Source: Erysipelotrichaceae bacterium (lineage in GTDB: Bacteria > Bacillota_I > Bacilli_A > Erysipelotrichales > Erysipelotrichaceae). Taken from it: 49,418 nucleotides of DNA. The notes under the pieces are model-generated. The model saw only the letters and a program-made list of their open reading frames with translations. It was not told where the DNA came from and made no database searches. The position numbers and the translations under genes are program-made. Location: contig WSYG01000006.1 in assembly GCA_009773735.1 (NCBI GenBank), positions 1-49,418 on the forward strand. The letters are read 5' to 3'. This document shows, piece by piece, positions 39,956 to 48,367 of this stretch; within the stretch, counting starts at the first letter, position 1; each line of letters begins with the position of its first letter.

Positions 39956-41236
39956 TTATTTTTTTCTCGTCATGATCTGTTCGCGATTTGGACCATTGGA
40001 GACCAAAGCAATCTGAACCCCAATCAATGCTTCCAAACGATCGACGTAAACTTTGGCTTCAATAGGCAAATCATCATAATTACGAATATGTGAGATGTCA
40101 CAATTCCAGCCTTTTAAGGTTTCATAGATGGGTACACTGTGTTCAAGACGGGTAATGTTGGGGAAGTGTTCCCTACGTTTCCCATCGACTTCATACGCCA
40201 CGCAGATCTTGATTTCATTTAAATAGCCCAAGACATCCAAATTGGTGACACACACATGCGTTGCGCCTTGGACCTGACAACCATAGCGTGTTGCGACCGC
40301 ATCAAAGTAACCCATGCGTCTAGGACGACCTGTTGTAGCTCCATATTCACCTGCATCGCCACCTTTTGAGCGTAAGATCTGAGCTTCTTCCAAATCATGA
40401 ATCTCGGTGACGAAAGGTCCAGCTCCAACAGATGAAGAATAAGCTTTCGTAACGGCCCATATTTCATCGATGGCTCTTGGTAAACCTGCCCCAATTGGAC
40501 CATAAAACGAAAGCGTTGAAGAAGACGTGGAATAAGGATAGATCCCAAAGTCTGGATCTCTTAAAGCACCCAACTGACCTTCCAGTAAAACAACTTTATG
40601 TTCATCCAAAGCGGTTTGGAAGAACTTGAACGTATCATGAACATAAGGTGCAATCATCGTTCTATAAGAGATGAGTTCAGCCATCAAGTCTTCTTTTTTA
40701 AGTGCTTCTTTACCATACAAGTGAACCAGTAAAGTGTTTTTTGCGGGTAAGATACGATCTAATTTCTCGGATAACCAATTTTCATCGAAGAGTTCTGAAA
40801 CTTGAAATCCAACTTTGGCATATTTATCGGAATAGAAAGGGGCAATTCCGCTTTTTGTGGAACCAAAAGCACCTTTACCTAAACGTTCTTCTTCATATTT
40901 ATCAAAATTGACATGATAACTCATGACGATTTGAACACGATCAGACACGATGATTTTAGGCGCAGGAACATTTCTGACTTCCAGATCATGAAGTTCTTTG
41001 ATGAAAGCAGGGATGTTTAAGGCGACCCCATTCCCAATGACATTGGTAATATGGCTGTAGAATACACCAGACGGAAGCATATGTAAGGCAAACTTACCAT
41101 AGCTGTTGATGATCGTATGACCCGCATTATTACCACCTTGATATCTGACAACGATATCGGATTCTTTCGCAAAGACATCGGTTAATTTACCTTTGCCTTC
41201 ATCGCCCCAATTGGCACCAACGACCGCTTTAATCAT
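39956..41236 (-). CDS. purA: Adenylosuccinate synthetase
   Basis: A 426-residue GTP-dependent enzyme joining IMP and aspartate in AMP synthesis. The N-terminal loop reads GANWGDEGKGKLTDVFA (usually GxQWGDEGKGK, so Gln is Asn), then RYQGGNNAGHTI, GSTKSGIAP, and RPRRMGYFDAVA. The C-terminal base-binding region SNGPNREQI differs from the common STGP form. It may belong to a divergent PurA subgroup but should be active. SD GGAG seven bases before the ATG. It follows and overlaps the COG2509 gene. Confidence 0.93.
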   Translation of the reverse strand: MIKAVVGANWGDEGKGKLTDVFAKESDIVVRYQGGNNAGHTIINSYGKFALHMLPSGVFYSHITNVIGNGVALNIPAFIKELHDLEVRNVPAPKIIVSDRVQIVMSYHVNFDKYEEERLGKGAFGSTKSGIAPFYSDKYAKVGFQVSELFDENWLSEKLDRILPAKNTLLVHLYGKEALKKEDLMAELISYRTMIAPYVHDTFKFFQTALDEHKVVLLEGQLGALRDPDFGIYPYSTSSSTLSFYGPIGAGLPRAIDEIWAVTKAYSSSVGAGPFVTEIHDLEEAQILRSKGGDAGEYGATTGRPRRMGYFDAVATRYGCQVQGATHVCVTNLDVLGYLNEIKICVAYEVDGKRREHFPNITRLEHSVPIYETLKGWNCDISHIRNYDDLPIEAKVYVDRLEALIGVQIALVSNGPNREQIMTRKK

Positions 41237-42623
41237 GTGTGTTCTCCTTTAGTTTTTTTAAGTAAAGATCGGCAACATATAAGCCATGAGCAGCTGCTTG
41301 AGATAATGAACGGGTAAAACCAGCCCCATCTCCAATCGCAAAAACATTGGGTAAATGGACCAATTCAAAATCAATGGTTTCTGGTCGAGCTGAATAGTAT
41401 TTACATTCAACCCCATACAGTAAAGTATCCGCATTGGCTGTACCTGGCGCAATTTCATCCAGAGCCATCAAGGTTTCAATGATGTTGTCGAGTTGACGTT
41501 TGGGCATACATAGTGATAAATCACCAGCCACGGCCTTCAGAGTCGGATGGACCGTATTTTGCGACAGACGTTTCTCATCGGTACGACGTCCCTGCATCAA
41601 ATCTCCAAAACGTTGAACCAAAACGGATCCGCCGCTGATCAAATTGCCCATATGGGCGACATGTCTTGCGTAATCAATGGGGTCATTGAAAGGCGTGGTA
41701 AATTTAATGGTTGCCAATAAGGCAAAGTTAGAGTTTGGTGTTTTTTTATTCTCTTCTTTAAACGAATGACCATTGACCGTCAAAATGTCATTGGTATTTT
41801 CCATAACGACATGTCCACGTTCATTGAAACAAAACATGCGGGTGATGTCTCCATATTTTTTAGATCTGAACCAAATCTTAGGTTCATAAATGATTTTTGA
41901 GAAATGCTTCCAGACTTCATAAGGCAGTTCGACACGAACGCCGATATCGACTTGATTGTTGATGAGGGGGATCTTGTTTTTAGCACACCAGTTTGAAAAG
42001 AAACGACTACCGGCTCTGCCTACCGCAAAAATGATCGCATCAGCAGAGATATCATGCGTTTGTTTATCTTTAAGATACGTGACAACTTTATTTTTACCAT
42101 CAACATCTTTGACTTCTGCATCTGTTAAGATGGTGACTTTATGGCGCAGAGCTTCCACAAGTTTAACCATGGTGAGATAATTCGCATCGGTGCCTAAATG
42201 TTTGACTTGGGCTTGTTGCATATGCAGATCATGCTGAAGACAAAGCGTCTTAAGCTCATCTGAAGGCATATAACGTTCTGTTGTTGCACCATGGCTGACC
42301 ATGATCGCATCGGCTTGTTCTATGTAGTTTAAAACGGTATGGTTGGGTAAAAAATCTGTTAACCAACCGCCGTATTCAGTCGAGATAATGTATTTTCCAT
42401 CAGAATAAGCTCCAGCACCAGCCAGTCCTTCCATGACGCCACAGGTTGGGCAATTGATACAAGAAGGGACCTTACCTGTGATGATGGGACAACTGCGATG
42501 GGTAATATCATGTCCTTTTTCAATCAGAGTAATTTTGAGGGTGGGTTGCTTTTCGATCAGACGAGTAGCAGCCATAAGGCCACTGATTCCACCACCGATA
42601 ATAACGACGTTGACTTTGTCCAT
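41229..42623 (-). CDS. COG2509 FAD-dependent dehydrogenase
   Basis: A 464-residue flavoprotein. The N-terminal Rossmann motif is VVIGGGISGLMAATRL with a IEKGHDITHR strand, followed by CINCPTCGVMEGLAGAGAYSDGK, a Cys-rich stretch typical of this uncharacterised family; VFAIGDGAGFTRSLSQAAAHG closes the FAD site. The reaction is unknown; members are often linked to anaerobic redox or nucleotide genes. I start at 42623 after GGAGG; the longer frame begins with TTG inside that SD. Coupled to purA by an 8-base overlap. Confidence 0.85.
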   Translation of the reverse strand: MDKVNVVIIGGGISGLMAATRLIEKQPTLKITLIEKGHDITHRSCPIITGKVPSCINCPTCGVMEGLAGAGAYSDGKYIISTEYGGWLTDFLPNHTVLNYIEQADAIMVSHGATTERYMPSDELKTLCLQHDLHMQQAQVKHLGTDANYLTMVKLVEALRHKVTILTDAEVKDVDGKNKVVTYLKDKQTHDISADAIIFAVGRAGSRFFSNWCAKNKIPLINNQVDIGVRVELPYEVWKHFSKIIYEPKIWFRSKKYGDITRMFCFNERGHVVMENTNDILTVNGHSFKEENKKTPNSNFALLATIKFTTPFNDPIDYARHVAHMGNLISGGSVLVQRFGDLMQGRRTDEKRLSQNTVHPTLKAVAGDLSLCMPKRQLDNIIETLMALDEIAPGTANADTLLYGVECKYYSARPETIDFELVHLPNVFAIGDGAGFTRSLSQAAAHGLYVADLYLKKLKENTHD

Positions 42624-42643
42624 AGGTTCCTCCAACGTCCATT

Positions 42644-42672
42644 ATTTTACCTTAATTGTATTCAATATACAA
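42644..42672 (-). promoter_or_regulatory. Promoter of the COG2509-purA operon
   Basis: On the minus strand TTGTAT (42667-42672), spacer 17, TAAAAT (42644-42649). Divergent from the OsmC promoter. Confidence 0.6.
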
Positions 42673-42678
42673 CCACGT

Positions 42679-42707
42679 TTGACAGTTCTGATGTCCTGTG
42701 TCAGAAT
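42679..42707 (+). promoter_or_regulatory. OsmC-like gene promoter with overlapping dyad
   Basis: TTGACA (42679-42684), spacer 17, CAGAAT (42702-42707). An imperfect inverted repeat (TTTGACA near 42678 and TGTCAGA at 42699-42705) covers both boxes, and TCTGA/TCAGA lies within it; a repressor such as an OhrR-type protein could bind there (inference). Confidence 0.5.
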
Positions 42708-42723
42708 AAATCCGAGGTGTTTT

Positions 42724-43116
42724 ATGGGAACTAAAGTAACTGCTGTTATAGATTTTAAGGATACATTTCAAGGACAACTTAAACTCAGAGAAGGTGTGCT
42801 CAATATTGGCTTGGCCGATCATGAAGCTAGACCTTATGATTTACTGCAAGGTGCACTGGTAGCTTGCCTACATTCAACCTTCTTGGATATCCTAGAAAAG
42901 AAACGCATGACCATAGAATTTGCCCATTATGAAGTCGAAGGCGAAAAACGCGATGAGATCCCAACGACTTTAAAAAGTGTCCATGTTTTGGTAACTTTGC
43001 CTCGTGGAAATGAAGAAGCATTGACGAAATCCATGGAACTGGCTAAAAAATACTGTTCTGTGTTCAATACAATCTCACAAGTTGCACAGATGTCGCTCGA
43101 AATCCGCTTTAAATGA
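42724..43116 (+). CDS. OsmC/Ohr-family protein
   Basis: A 130-residue OsmC-fold thiol peroxidase-like protein. It has RPYDLLQGALVACLHSTFLDIL, with the first conserved Cys, and AKKYCSVFNTIS with the second; the usual HxxCPxS context of the second Cys has lost its Pro and His, so peroxidase efficiency is uncertain. It may reduce organic hydroperoxides. ATG 42724 follows GAGGTG. The open frame extends far upstream in antisense to COG2509, which is a shadow. Confidence 0.83.
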   Translation: MGTKVTAVIDFKDTFQGQLKLREGVLNIGLADHEARPYDLLQGALVACLHSTFLDILEKKRMTIEFAHYEVEGEKRDEIPTTLKSVHVLVTLPRGNEEALTKSMELAKKYCSVFNTISQVAQMSLEIRFK

Positions 43117-43117
43117 C

Positions 43118-43145
43118 TTGATTTTACGATTTAGAGGTGTATGAT
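43118..43145 (+). promoter_or_regulatory. Promoter of ktrBA
   Basis: TTGATT (43118-43123), spacer 16, TATGAT (43140-43145). The start near 43152 leaves a 17-base leader with no SD and no room for a c-di-AMP riboswitch. An ATG-ATG-AGT-TAG mini-frame at 43141-43152 follows GAGGTG but would be upstream of the predicted start. Confidence 0.45.
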
Positions 43146-43168
43146 GAGTTAGTCCTCGGGCAAACAAC

Positions 43169-44569
43169 ATGAAAAAACGCACATTTTTAGATACATTTAC
43201 TTTTGGATCACTTAAACCTGCGCAGCAGATCGTTTTAAGTTTTGCTGGTGTTATACTAACTGGTGGTATTCTTTTGTCGCTGCCCATCAGTAATCAATCC
43301 ACAGCCGCTGTCGTACCATTTTTAGATCATCTGTTTACCGCAACTTCGGCAGTGTGTGTGACTGGATTAACAACCATCATTCCAGCAACCCAATACACTT
43401 TATTCGGTCAAATTGTCATCATATTTTTGATGCAAATTGGTGGTTTGGGCTTAATGACCATGATTGCTGCGTTTGTCATCTACTTGGGCAATAAAATGAC
43501 CTTATCGGATCGCTTATCGATCCTAGAAGCAACGAATCGTGCAGGTTTTCATGATTTTAAAAAGTTCGTATTGAACATTATAAAATATACGTTCATTTTT
43601 GAATTTGTAGGATTCTTGATTATGTTGTTTCAATTGGTACCAGAATATGGGCTATGGGATGGAATGTTTAAATCTTTGTTTACAGCAGTTAGTGCTTTCT
43701 GTAATGCTGGAATAGATGTTTTTGGTTCAACCAGCATGATTCAATATGTCAGTAATCCTGTGATGAGTTTGACGGTTTCGGCCCTCATCGTCATGGGTGG
43801 TCTTGGTTTTGGGGTTTGGTTTGATTTGTCACAAGCGTCAAAATCTATTCTGAGAAAAAAACTTGATGCTCGAAACATCATTCATCATTTAAGGGTCCAT
43901 ACAAAACTAGCTGTCTTTATGACGGTGATCCTGATTGCCTCTGGAATGTTGCTGATCTTTGGTATAGAATTTACCAATCCAGATAGTTTGGCTCCCCTTG
44001 ATTTTGGAAGCAAACTGATGTCCAGTTTATTTCAATCTGTTACGTTAAGAACTGCAGGTTTTGCGACCTTGAACATAGGATTATTGCGTCCAGCGACACA
44101 AATGATCATGATCGTGTATATGTTTATTGGGGGATCTCCAGGCGGTACAGCCGGTGGGATCAAGACCACAACCTTTGCGATACTGATCTTAATGATCTTT
44201 GCGGAACTAAGAAGTCAAAAAAACATCATTGTCTTTGGGAGAACCATAGAACGTGAACTCTTTAGAAAGGCATTCATTATCTTCTTTATCTTGCTTTCTA
44301 CTTTGTTTATTGGTATTTTACTCTTGAGCTTAACTGAACCCTTTGATGCTCTAGCCATTGTATTTGAAGCCACTTCAGCCATTGCGACAGTTGGCTTATC
44401 GATGGGAATCACAGCTTCATTAAGTGACTTTGGTAAGATCGTTATCATTGCCTTGATGTATTTAGGACGTATTGGTCCTTTGACCTTATTATTAAGCATT
44501 GGTAATCATACAAAACATATTAAAACAAATGGAATGACGTTTCCGTCTGCCAACATACTGATTGGCTAA
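43169..44569 (+). CDS. ktrB: KtrB/TrkH-family potassium uptake membrane subunit
   Basis: A 466-residue K+ translocating protein with four M1-P-M2 repeats. The selectivity-filter regions are ATSAVCVTGL, VSAFCNAGID, VTLRTAGFATL and TSAIATVGLS, matching KtrB with the single key Gly in each. It forms dimers gated by the KtrA ring. The terminal LGRIGPLTLLLSIGNH segment is typical. ktrA follows after 11 bases with AAAGGAG. Confidence 0.94.
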   Translation: MKKRTFLDTFTFGSLKPAQQIVLSFAGVILTGGILLSLPISNQSTAAVVPFLDHLFTATSAVCVTGLTTIIPATQYTLFGQIVIIFLMQIGGLGLMTMIAAFVIYLGNKMTLSDRLSILEATNRAGFHDFKKFVLNIIKYTFIFEFVGFLIMLFQLVPEYGLWDGMFKSLFTAVSAFCNAGIDVFGSTSMIQYVSNPVMSLTVSALIVMGGLGFGVWFDLSQASKSILRKKLDARNIIHHLRVHTKLAVFMTVILIASGMLLIFGIEFTNPDSLAPLDFGSKLMSSLFQSVTLRTAGFATLNIGLLRPATQMIMIVYMFIGGSPGGTAGGIKTTTFAILILMIFAELRSQKNIIVFGRTIERELFRKAFIIFFILLSTLFIGILLLSLTEPFDALAIVFEATSAIATVGLSMGITASLSDFGKIVIIALMYLGRIGPLTLLLSIGNHTKHIKTNGMTFPSANILIG

Positions 44570-44580
44570 AAGGAGCTCTT

Positions 44581-45249
44581 ATGAAACAGAAAACGTATGC
44601 GATCTTAGGTTTAGGGATCTTTGGATCAACAATTGCCAAGACCTTAAGCGAGTATCATTGTGAAGTCATTGGGATAGATACGGACATGTCCTGTGTTGAA
44701 CGGGTGTCTGAATTTGCGACCCAAGCTGTTCAGGCTGATTTCACCGACATTGAACAATTGCGCGAATTAGGAGTCCAAGATGTGGATGTTGCGGTCATCG
44801 CTGCAGGAAGCCGTTTGGAATCTTCAATCATGGCGGTCCTTCATCTAAAAGAGTTGGGGGTTCCTTATATTGTAGCCAAAGCGAAAAATAAGATCTATAT
44901 GCAGATCCTTTTGAAAATAGGGGCAGATAAAGTTATTCGTCCTGAAAAAGAAATGGGAGAACGTGTCGCCAAAACCTTATTGAGTCGCAATGTCGTTGAT
45001 ATGATCGATATCGATGATGATTATTCAATCATGGAATTGGCTGCACCTAAGGACTGGGTTGGCTCAGCACTTAAGAATCTAGATGTTAGAAATAAATTCG
45101 GATTGAATATTTTGGGTGTACGTAATGGTGATCATGCTAAACTTAATTTCAGTATTAATGGTGATTACATCGTGAAATCAGAGGATCAATTGTTGGTTAT
45201 CGTAGAAGCAAATAAGTTTGAGGCTATGGAGTATCAAGGAAAACTATAA
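44581..45249 (+). CDS. ktrA: KtrA/TrkA-family potassium channel regulator
   Basis: A 222-residue cytoplasmic RCK protein. An RCK_N Rossmann domain (LGLGIFGSTIAKTLSEYHCEV) with IDTDMS binds ATP/ADP or NAD(H), followed by an RCK_C domain (DWVGSALKNLDVRNKFGLNILGVR) that in Bacillota binds c-di-AMP. It assembles as an octameric ring below KtrB. SD AAAGGAG. The stop leads into a strong terminator. Confidence 0.94.
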   Translation: MKQKTYAILGLGIFGSTIAKTLSEYHCEVIGIDTDMSCVERVSEFATQAVQADFTDIEQLRELGVQDVDVAVIAAGSRLESSIMAVLHLKELGVPYIVAKAKNKIYMQILLKIGADKVIRPEKEMGERVAKTLLSRNVVDMIDIDDDYSIMELAAPKDWVGSALKNLDVRNKFGLNILGVRNGDHAKLNFSINGDYIVKSEDQLLVIVEANKFEAMEYQGKL

Positions 45250-45270
45250 GAACGGCAAGCCGTTCTTTTT
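45248..45270 (+). terminator. Terminator after ktrA
   Basis: AAGAACGGC (45248-45256) and GCCGTTCTT (45259-45267) with a T run to 45270. Confidence 0.85.
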
Positions 45271-45290
45271 CTTTTTATCGTTTCTTCGCT

Positions 45291-45296
45291 TATAAT
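45291..45296 (+). promoter_or_regulatory. -10 box placed for leaderless expression of the arginase gene
   Basis: TATAAT, six bases, ATG (45303). The -35 region is T-rich without a good match. No convincing SD lies between. Confidence 0.5.
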
Positions 45297-45302
45297 GAAG
45301 AC

Positions 45303-46130
45303 ATGATAAAACGAATTGGTATTGAGTTTATTGAAGGCTGTGGGATTCTTGGAGCTGATTTATCGATCAAATCCTTACAGGATATGTTGGTGTTCGATGA
45401 GATCCTATCTATTGATCCCAGTTTACAAAAAGACGAAGATCCACTTTACTTAAGTGCTGTGAGTGACTTTTGTCAAATCATTAAATCAACCATTAAAAGA
45501 ATTATAAGTGAGGGTCATTTTCCATTGGTTTTTGGTGGAGATCATGCGTTGGCCATTGGCAGTGTGTCTGGATCTTTAACGAAAGAGACAGGCGTGTTAT
45601 GGATCGATGCGCATGGTGACTGTAATACAGAACTTAGTTCCATCAGTAGAAGGATACATGGGATGCCTTTGGCTACTTTACAAGGCCATGGTCATCGTCG
45701 TTTGACTGAAATCAACGATGTGGTTTTAAAGTCTAACCATATCTTACAAATTGGAACTCATTTACTCGATCAACAAGAAGCAATCCAAATGAAAGAATGG
45801 GGAGTCCGTTCGATCATGATGGATGAGATTAGAACTTTAGGGTTAGAATGGATGATTCAAGAAGTTAAGCAATTTATGGATAAATATCCTAAGATTCATA
45901 TTTCATTTGATTGTGACAGTGTCGATCCTAGTGATGCCCCTGGTGTCAATACACCCTGTAAGAATGGATTTACACAAGAAGAAATATTGTCCATCTTAAA
46001 CGCAATAACCTTTGAATCGGTGGCCAGTATGGACATCGTTGAATATAATCCGTTAACGGATAATGGCAAAACCAAAGCCATGATACTTACTATCGATGCT
46101 TTGGTCCACCATAAGAAAGGGCTTATATGA
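45303..46130 (+). CDS. Arginase-type ureohydrolase
   Basis: A 275-residue ureohydrolase. Metal motifs are FGGDHALAIG, WIDAHGDCNT and SFDCDSVDPSDAPGVNTP, with the RRIHGMPLA segment typical of arginase (not agmatinase). DAHADxNT has become DAHGDCNT and SFDVDxxDP has become SFDCDSVDP, but all metal ligands remain. It is distinct from speB at 26157. It would hydrolyse arginine to ornithine and urea, or a related guanidino compound. The stop overlaps glpK by four bases. Confidence 0.85.
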   Translation: MIKRIGIEFIEGCGILGADLSIKSLQDMLVFDEILSIDPSLQKDEDPLYLSAVSDFCQIIKSTIKRIISEGHFPLVFGGDHALAIGSVSGSLTKETGVLWIDAHGDCNTELSSISRRIHGMPLATLQGHGHRRLTEINDVVLKSNHILQIGTHLLDQQEAIQMKEWGVRSIMMDEIRTLGLEWMIQEVKQFMDKYPKIHISFDCDSVDPSDAPGVNTPCKNGFTQEEILSILNAITFESVASMDIVEYNPLTDNGKTKAMILTIDALVHHKKGLI

Positions 46131-47632
46131 CCTCCTATATTTTAGCCATCGATCAAGGAACAAGCAGTTCACGAGCCATCATTTTCGATAAGCAACTCAA
46201 CATTGTTTCCTTAGGTCAAAAAGAATTCCCAAGCTATTATCCTCAACCATCTTGGGTCGAGCAAAATGCGGATGAGATCTTTGCCTCAGTGGTTTCTGTG
46301 GTCTCTGAGAGCCTAGCAAAAGCACGACTAAGTGGTAAAGACATCAAAGCCATTGCCATCACCAATCAGCGAGAAACAACCATCGTATGGGATAAAAACA
46401 CCGGTAATCCTGTTTATTTTGCCTTGGTTTGGCAATCTAGACAAACAGCCGACTTATGTGAAATCAAACGTAAGAAAGGTTTTGAGCCTTTATTTAAACG
46501 CAAGACAGGTTTGGTTTTAGATCCTTACTTTTCAGCATCCAAGATCCGATTTATCCTTGATCATGTTGAAAATGGTCAACAAAGAGCTGAAGCGGGCGAA
46601 TTGTGTTTTGGGACAGTGGATACTTGGTTGACCTATAAATTAACCAAAGGTAAGACATTTAAAACGGATGTTTCAAATGCGTCTCGAACTTTACTGATGA
46701 ATATTGCGACCTGTGAATGGGATGAAGAACTTTGTCGAGCTTGGAATATTCCGATGAACATGTTGCCTGAAATCGTGGATACCAGTACTTTGATCGGAGA
46801 AGTTGATCCATCTTACTTTGGGGCATCAATTCCAATCGCTGCTTTGGTTGGCGATCAACAAGCTGCTTTATTTGGTCAACTCTGCTTAAATCCTGGGGAT
46901 GTTAAAAACACCTATGGGACAGGTTGTTTCTTACTGATGAATACTGGGAGTGAAAAGATACAGTCAAAACACGGACTATTGAGTACCGTGGCTTGGCGTT
47001 TTAAGGGTAAGACGGTTTATGCATTAGAAGGCAGTGTGTTTATTGCAGGTTCTGCCATTCAGTGGCTTAGAGATGGTTTGGGTTTGATTCGACATTCTGA
47101 GGATTCTTGTCAGATTTGTAATGAAGTCAAAGAAAGTCATGGGGTCATTATCGTACCTGCTTTTGTAGGATTAGGAGCCCCTTATTGGAACTCTAATGTT
47201 CAAGGGGCGATGTTTGGTTTGACGCGTGGAACGACGGATCAACATATCGTAAGAGCGACCGTAGAGTCCATTGCCTATCAATGCAGTGATGTCATTACGG
47301 CCATGGGAAAGGATGCTCATCAAACCATCAAGAAACTGAAAGTTGATGGAGGAGCTTCACGGAATGACTTCTTGATGCAGTTTCAAGCGGACATCTTAAA
47401 TACAGATGTTGTTCGACCTATGATATCAGAAACCACGGCTTTAGGGGCAGCGATGTTGGCTGGTTTAGCCATTGGGATCTATAAAGATACCTCAGATCTA
47501 TCAAAGGTCTGGAAAGCCTCATTTGCCTTTAAACCAACAATGAAAGAGGAGGTTAGAGTGGCTAAGTTACAACGTTGGCAAATGGCTGTTCAAGCCGCCA
47601 TGGCCTTTAAAACCGATAACCATGAAATATAA
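46127..47632 (+). CDS. glpK: Glycerol kinase
   Basis: A 501-residue FGGY kinase that makes glycerol 3-phosphate. Phosphate loop AIDQGTSSSRAIIFD, WVEQNADEI, TNQRETTIVWDK, the ALVGDQQAALFGQ region, NTYGTGCFLLMNTG, and the C-terminal KVDGGASRNDFLMQFQADIL are all standard GlpK. Length is normal. glpF and glpD are absent nearby. Glycerol 3-phosphate could feed phospholipid and the LtaS-like pathway. It overlaps arginase before it and cutC after it. Confidence 0.96.
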   Translation: MTSYILAIDQGTSSSRAIIFDKQLNIVSLGQKEFPSYYPQPSWVEQNADEIFASVVSVVSESLAKARLSGKDIKAIAITNQRETTIVWDKNTGNPVYFALVWQSRQTADLCEIKRKKGFEPLFKRKTGLVLDPYFSASKIRFILDHVENGQQRAEAGELCFGTVDTWLTYKLTKGKTFKTDVSNASRTLLMNIATCEWDEELCRAWNIPMNMLPEIVDTSTLIGEVDPSYFGASIPIAALVGDQQAALFGQLCLNPGDVKNTYGTGCFLLMNTGSEKIQSKHGLLSTVAWRFKGKTVYALEGSVFIAGSAIQWLRDGLGLIRHSEDSCQICNEVKESHGVIIVPAFVGLGAPYWNSNVQGAMFGLTRGTTDQHIVRATVESIAYQCSDVITAMGKDAHQTIKKLKVDGGASRNDFLMQFQADILNTDVVRPMISETTALGAAMLAGLAIGIYKDTSDLSKVWKASFAFKPTMKEEVRVAKLQRWQMAVQAAMAFKTDNHEI

Positions 47633-48326
47633 ACTTGAAGTATGTTGCGGAAGTATCGAAGATGCTTTGGTTGCACAAAAAATGAAAGCAGATCGTATTG
47701 AATTCAATGGGGGACTAGAACTAGGTGGTTTAACCCCATCTTTAGGCGTGTTTAAAAAGCTCAGAGCTTTGGTTTCCTTGCCAATTATGGTGATGATCAG
47801 ACCCCATAATGGGATGTATCATTATAGTGAATTGGATTTTGAAGCGATGAAAGATGATGCCCGAATATTACTTCAAGAAGGCGCTGATGGGATCGTTTTT
47901 GGTTTCTTGACAAAACAAGGTAAGATCGATGAAGATCGTGTTAAAACCATGGTAGGTATCGCTCAAGGTAAAACCACGGTATTTCATAAAGCCATCGATG
48001 AAACTGATGACATCGAAGAAACGCTTGAGGCTTTGATTCGTTGTAAGGTAGATCGTGTCTTATTGGGTGGAGGTCTAGGCAAGATCGAAGAACATCTAGA
48101 AATTCTTGCGGATCTACAAGAAAAATATGGGCATGAGATTGAATTGTTACCTGGAGGTGGGGTTCGTAAAGACTTGGTCTTAAAAGTCATACAAACCACT
48201 AAGATCCATCAAATCCATATGACATGTAAACGTTTAGAAATCAATCCAAAAACAAAAACGATACATTATGTCGTTGATGAGGAAATCCTAAAAGAAGTTC
48301 AAACACTATTAAACAGCATCATTTAA
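47622..48326 (+). CDS. cutC: CutC-family protein
   Basis: A 234-residue TIM-barrel protein. EVCCGSIEDALVAQKMKADR, the LGGLTPSLG segment, MIRPHNG, GIVFGFLTKQG and the late LPGGGVRKDLV match CutC, named for copper homeostasis although its true reaction is unclear. It overlaps the glpK end by 11 bases, so arginase, glpK and cutC form one unit with no obvious common pathway. No terminator follows before the lipoprotein gene. Confidence 0.93.
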   Translation: MKYKLEVCCGSIEDALVAQKMKADRIEFNGGLELGGLTPSLGVFKKLRALVSLPIMVMIRPHNGMYHYSELDFEAMKDDARILLQEGADGIVFGFLTKQGKIDEDRVKTMVGIAQGKTTVFHKAIDETDDIEETLEALIRCKVDRVLLGGGLGKIEEHLEILADLQEKYGHEIELLPGGGVRKDLVLKVIQTTKIHQIHMTCKRLEINPKTKTIHYVVDEEILKEVQTLLNSII

Positions 48327-48367
48327 AATGATGGTTCTAAGTGTAAGAGGTGAATGAAGAGGTCTTT

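Noticed and set aside
42624-42635. TTG start extending the COG2509 protein
   Set aside because: Those codons are the SD GGAGG of the ATG at 42623.
42433-42723. Long N-terminal extension of the OsmC-like protein
   Set aside because: It runs antisense through COG2509 and the divergent promoter; a good SD precedes ATG 42724.
43141-43152. Mini-ORF (Met-Met-Ser) after GAGGTG upstream of ktrB as a leader peptide
   Set aside because: The predicted -10 overlaps the same bases, so the mini-ORF would not be in the transcript from that promoter.
43117-43168. c-di-AMP (ydaO) riboswitch before ktrB
   Set aside because: The intergenic gap is 52 bases, far too short for this class.
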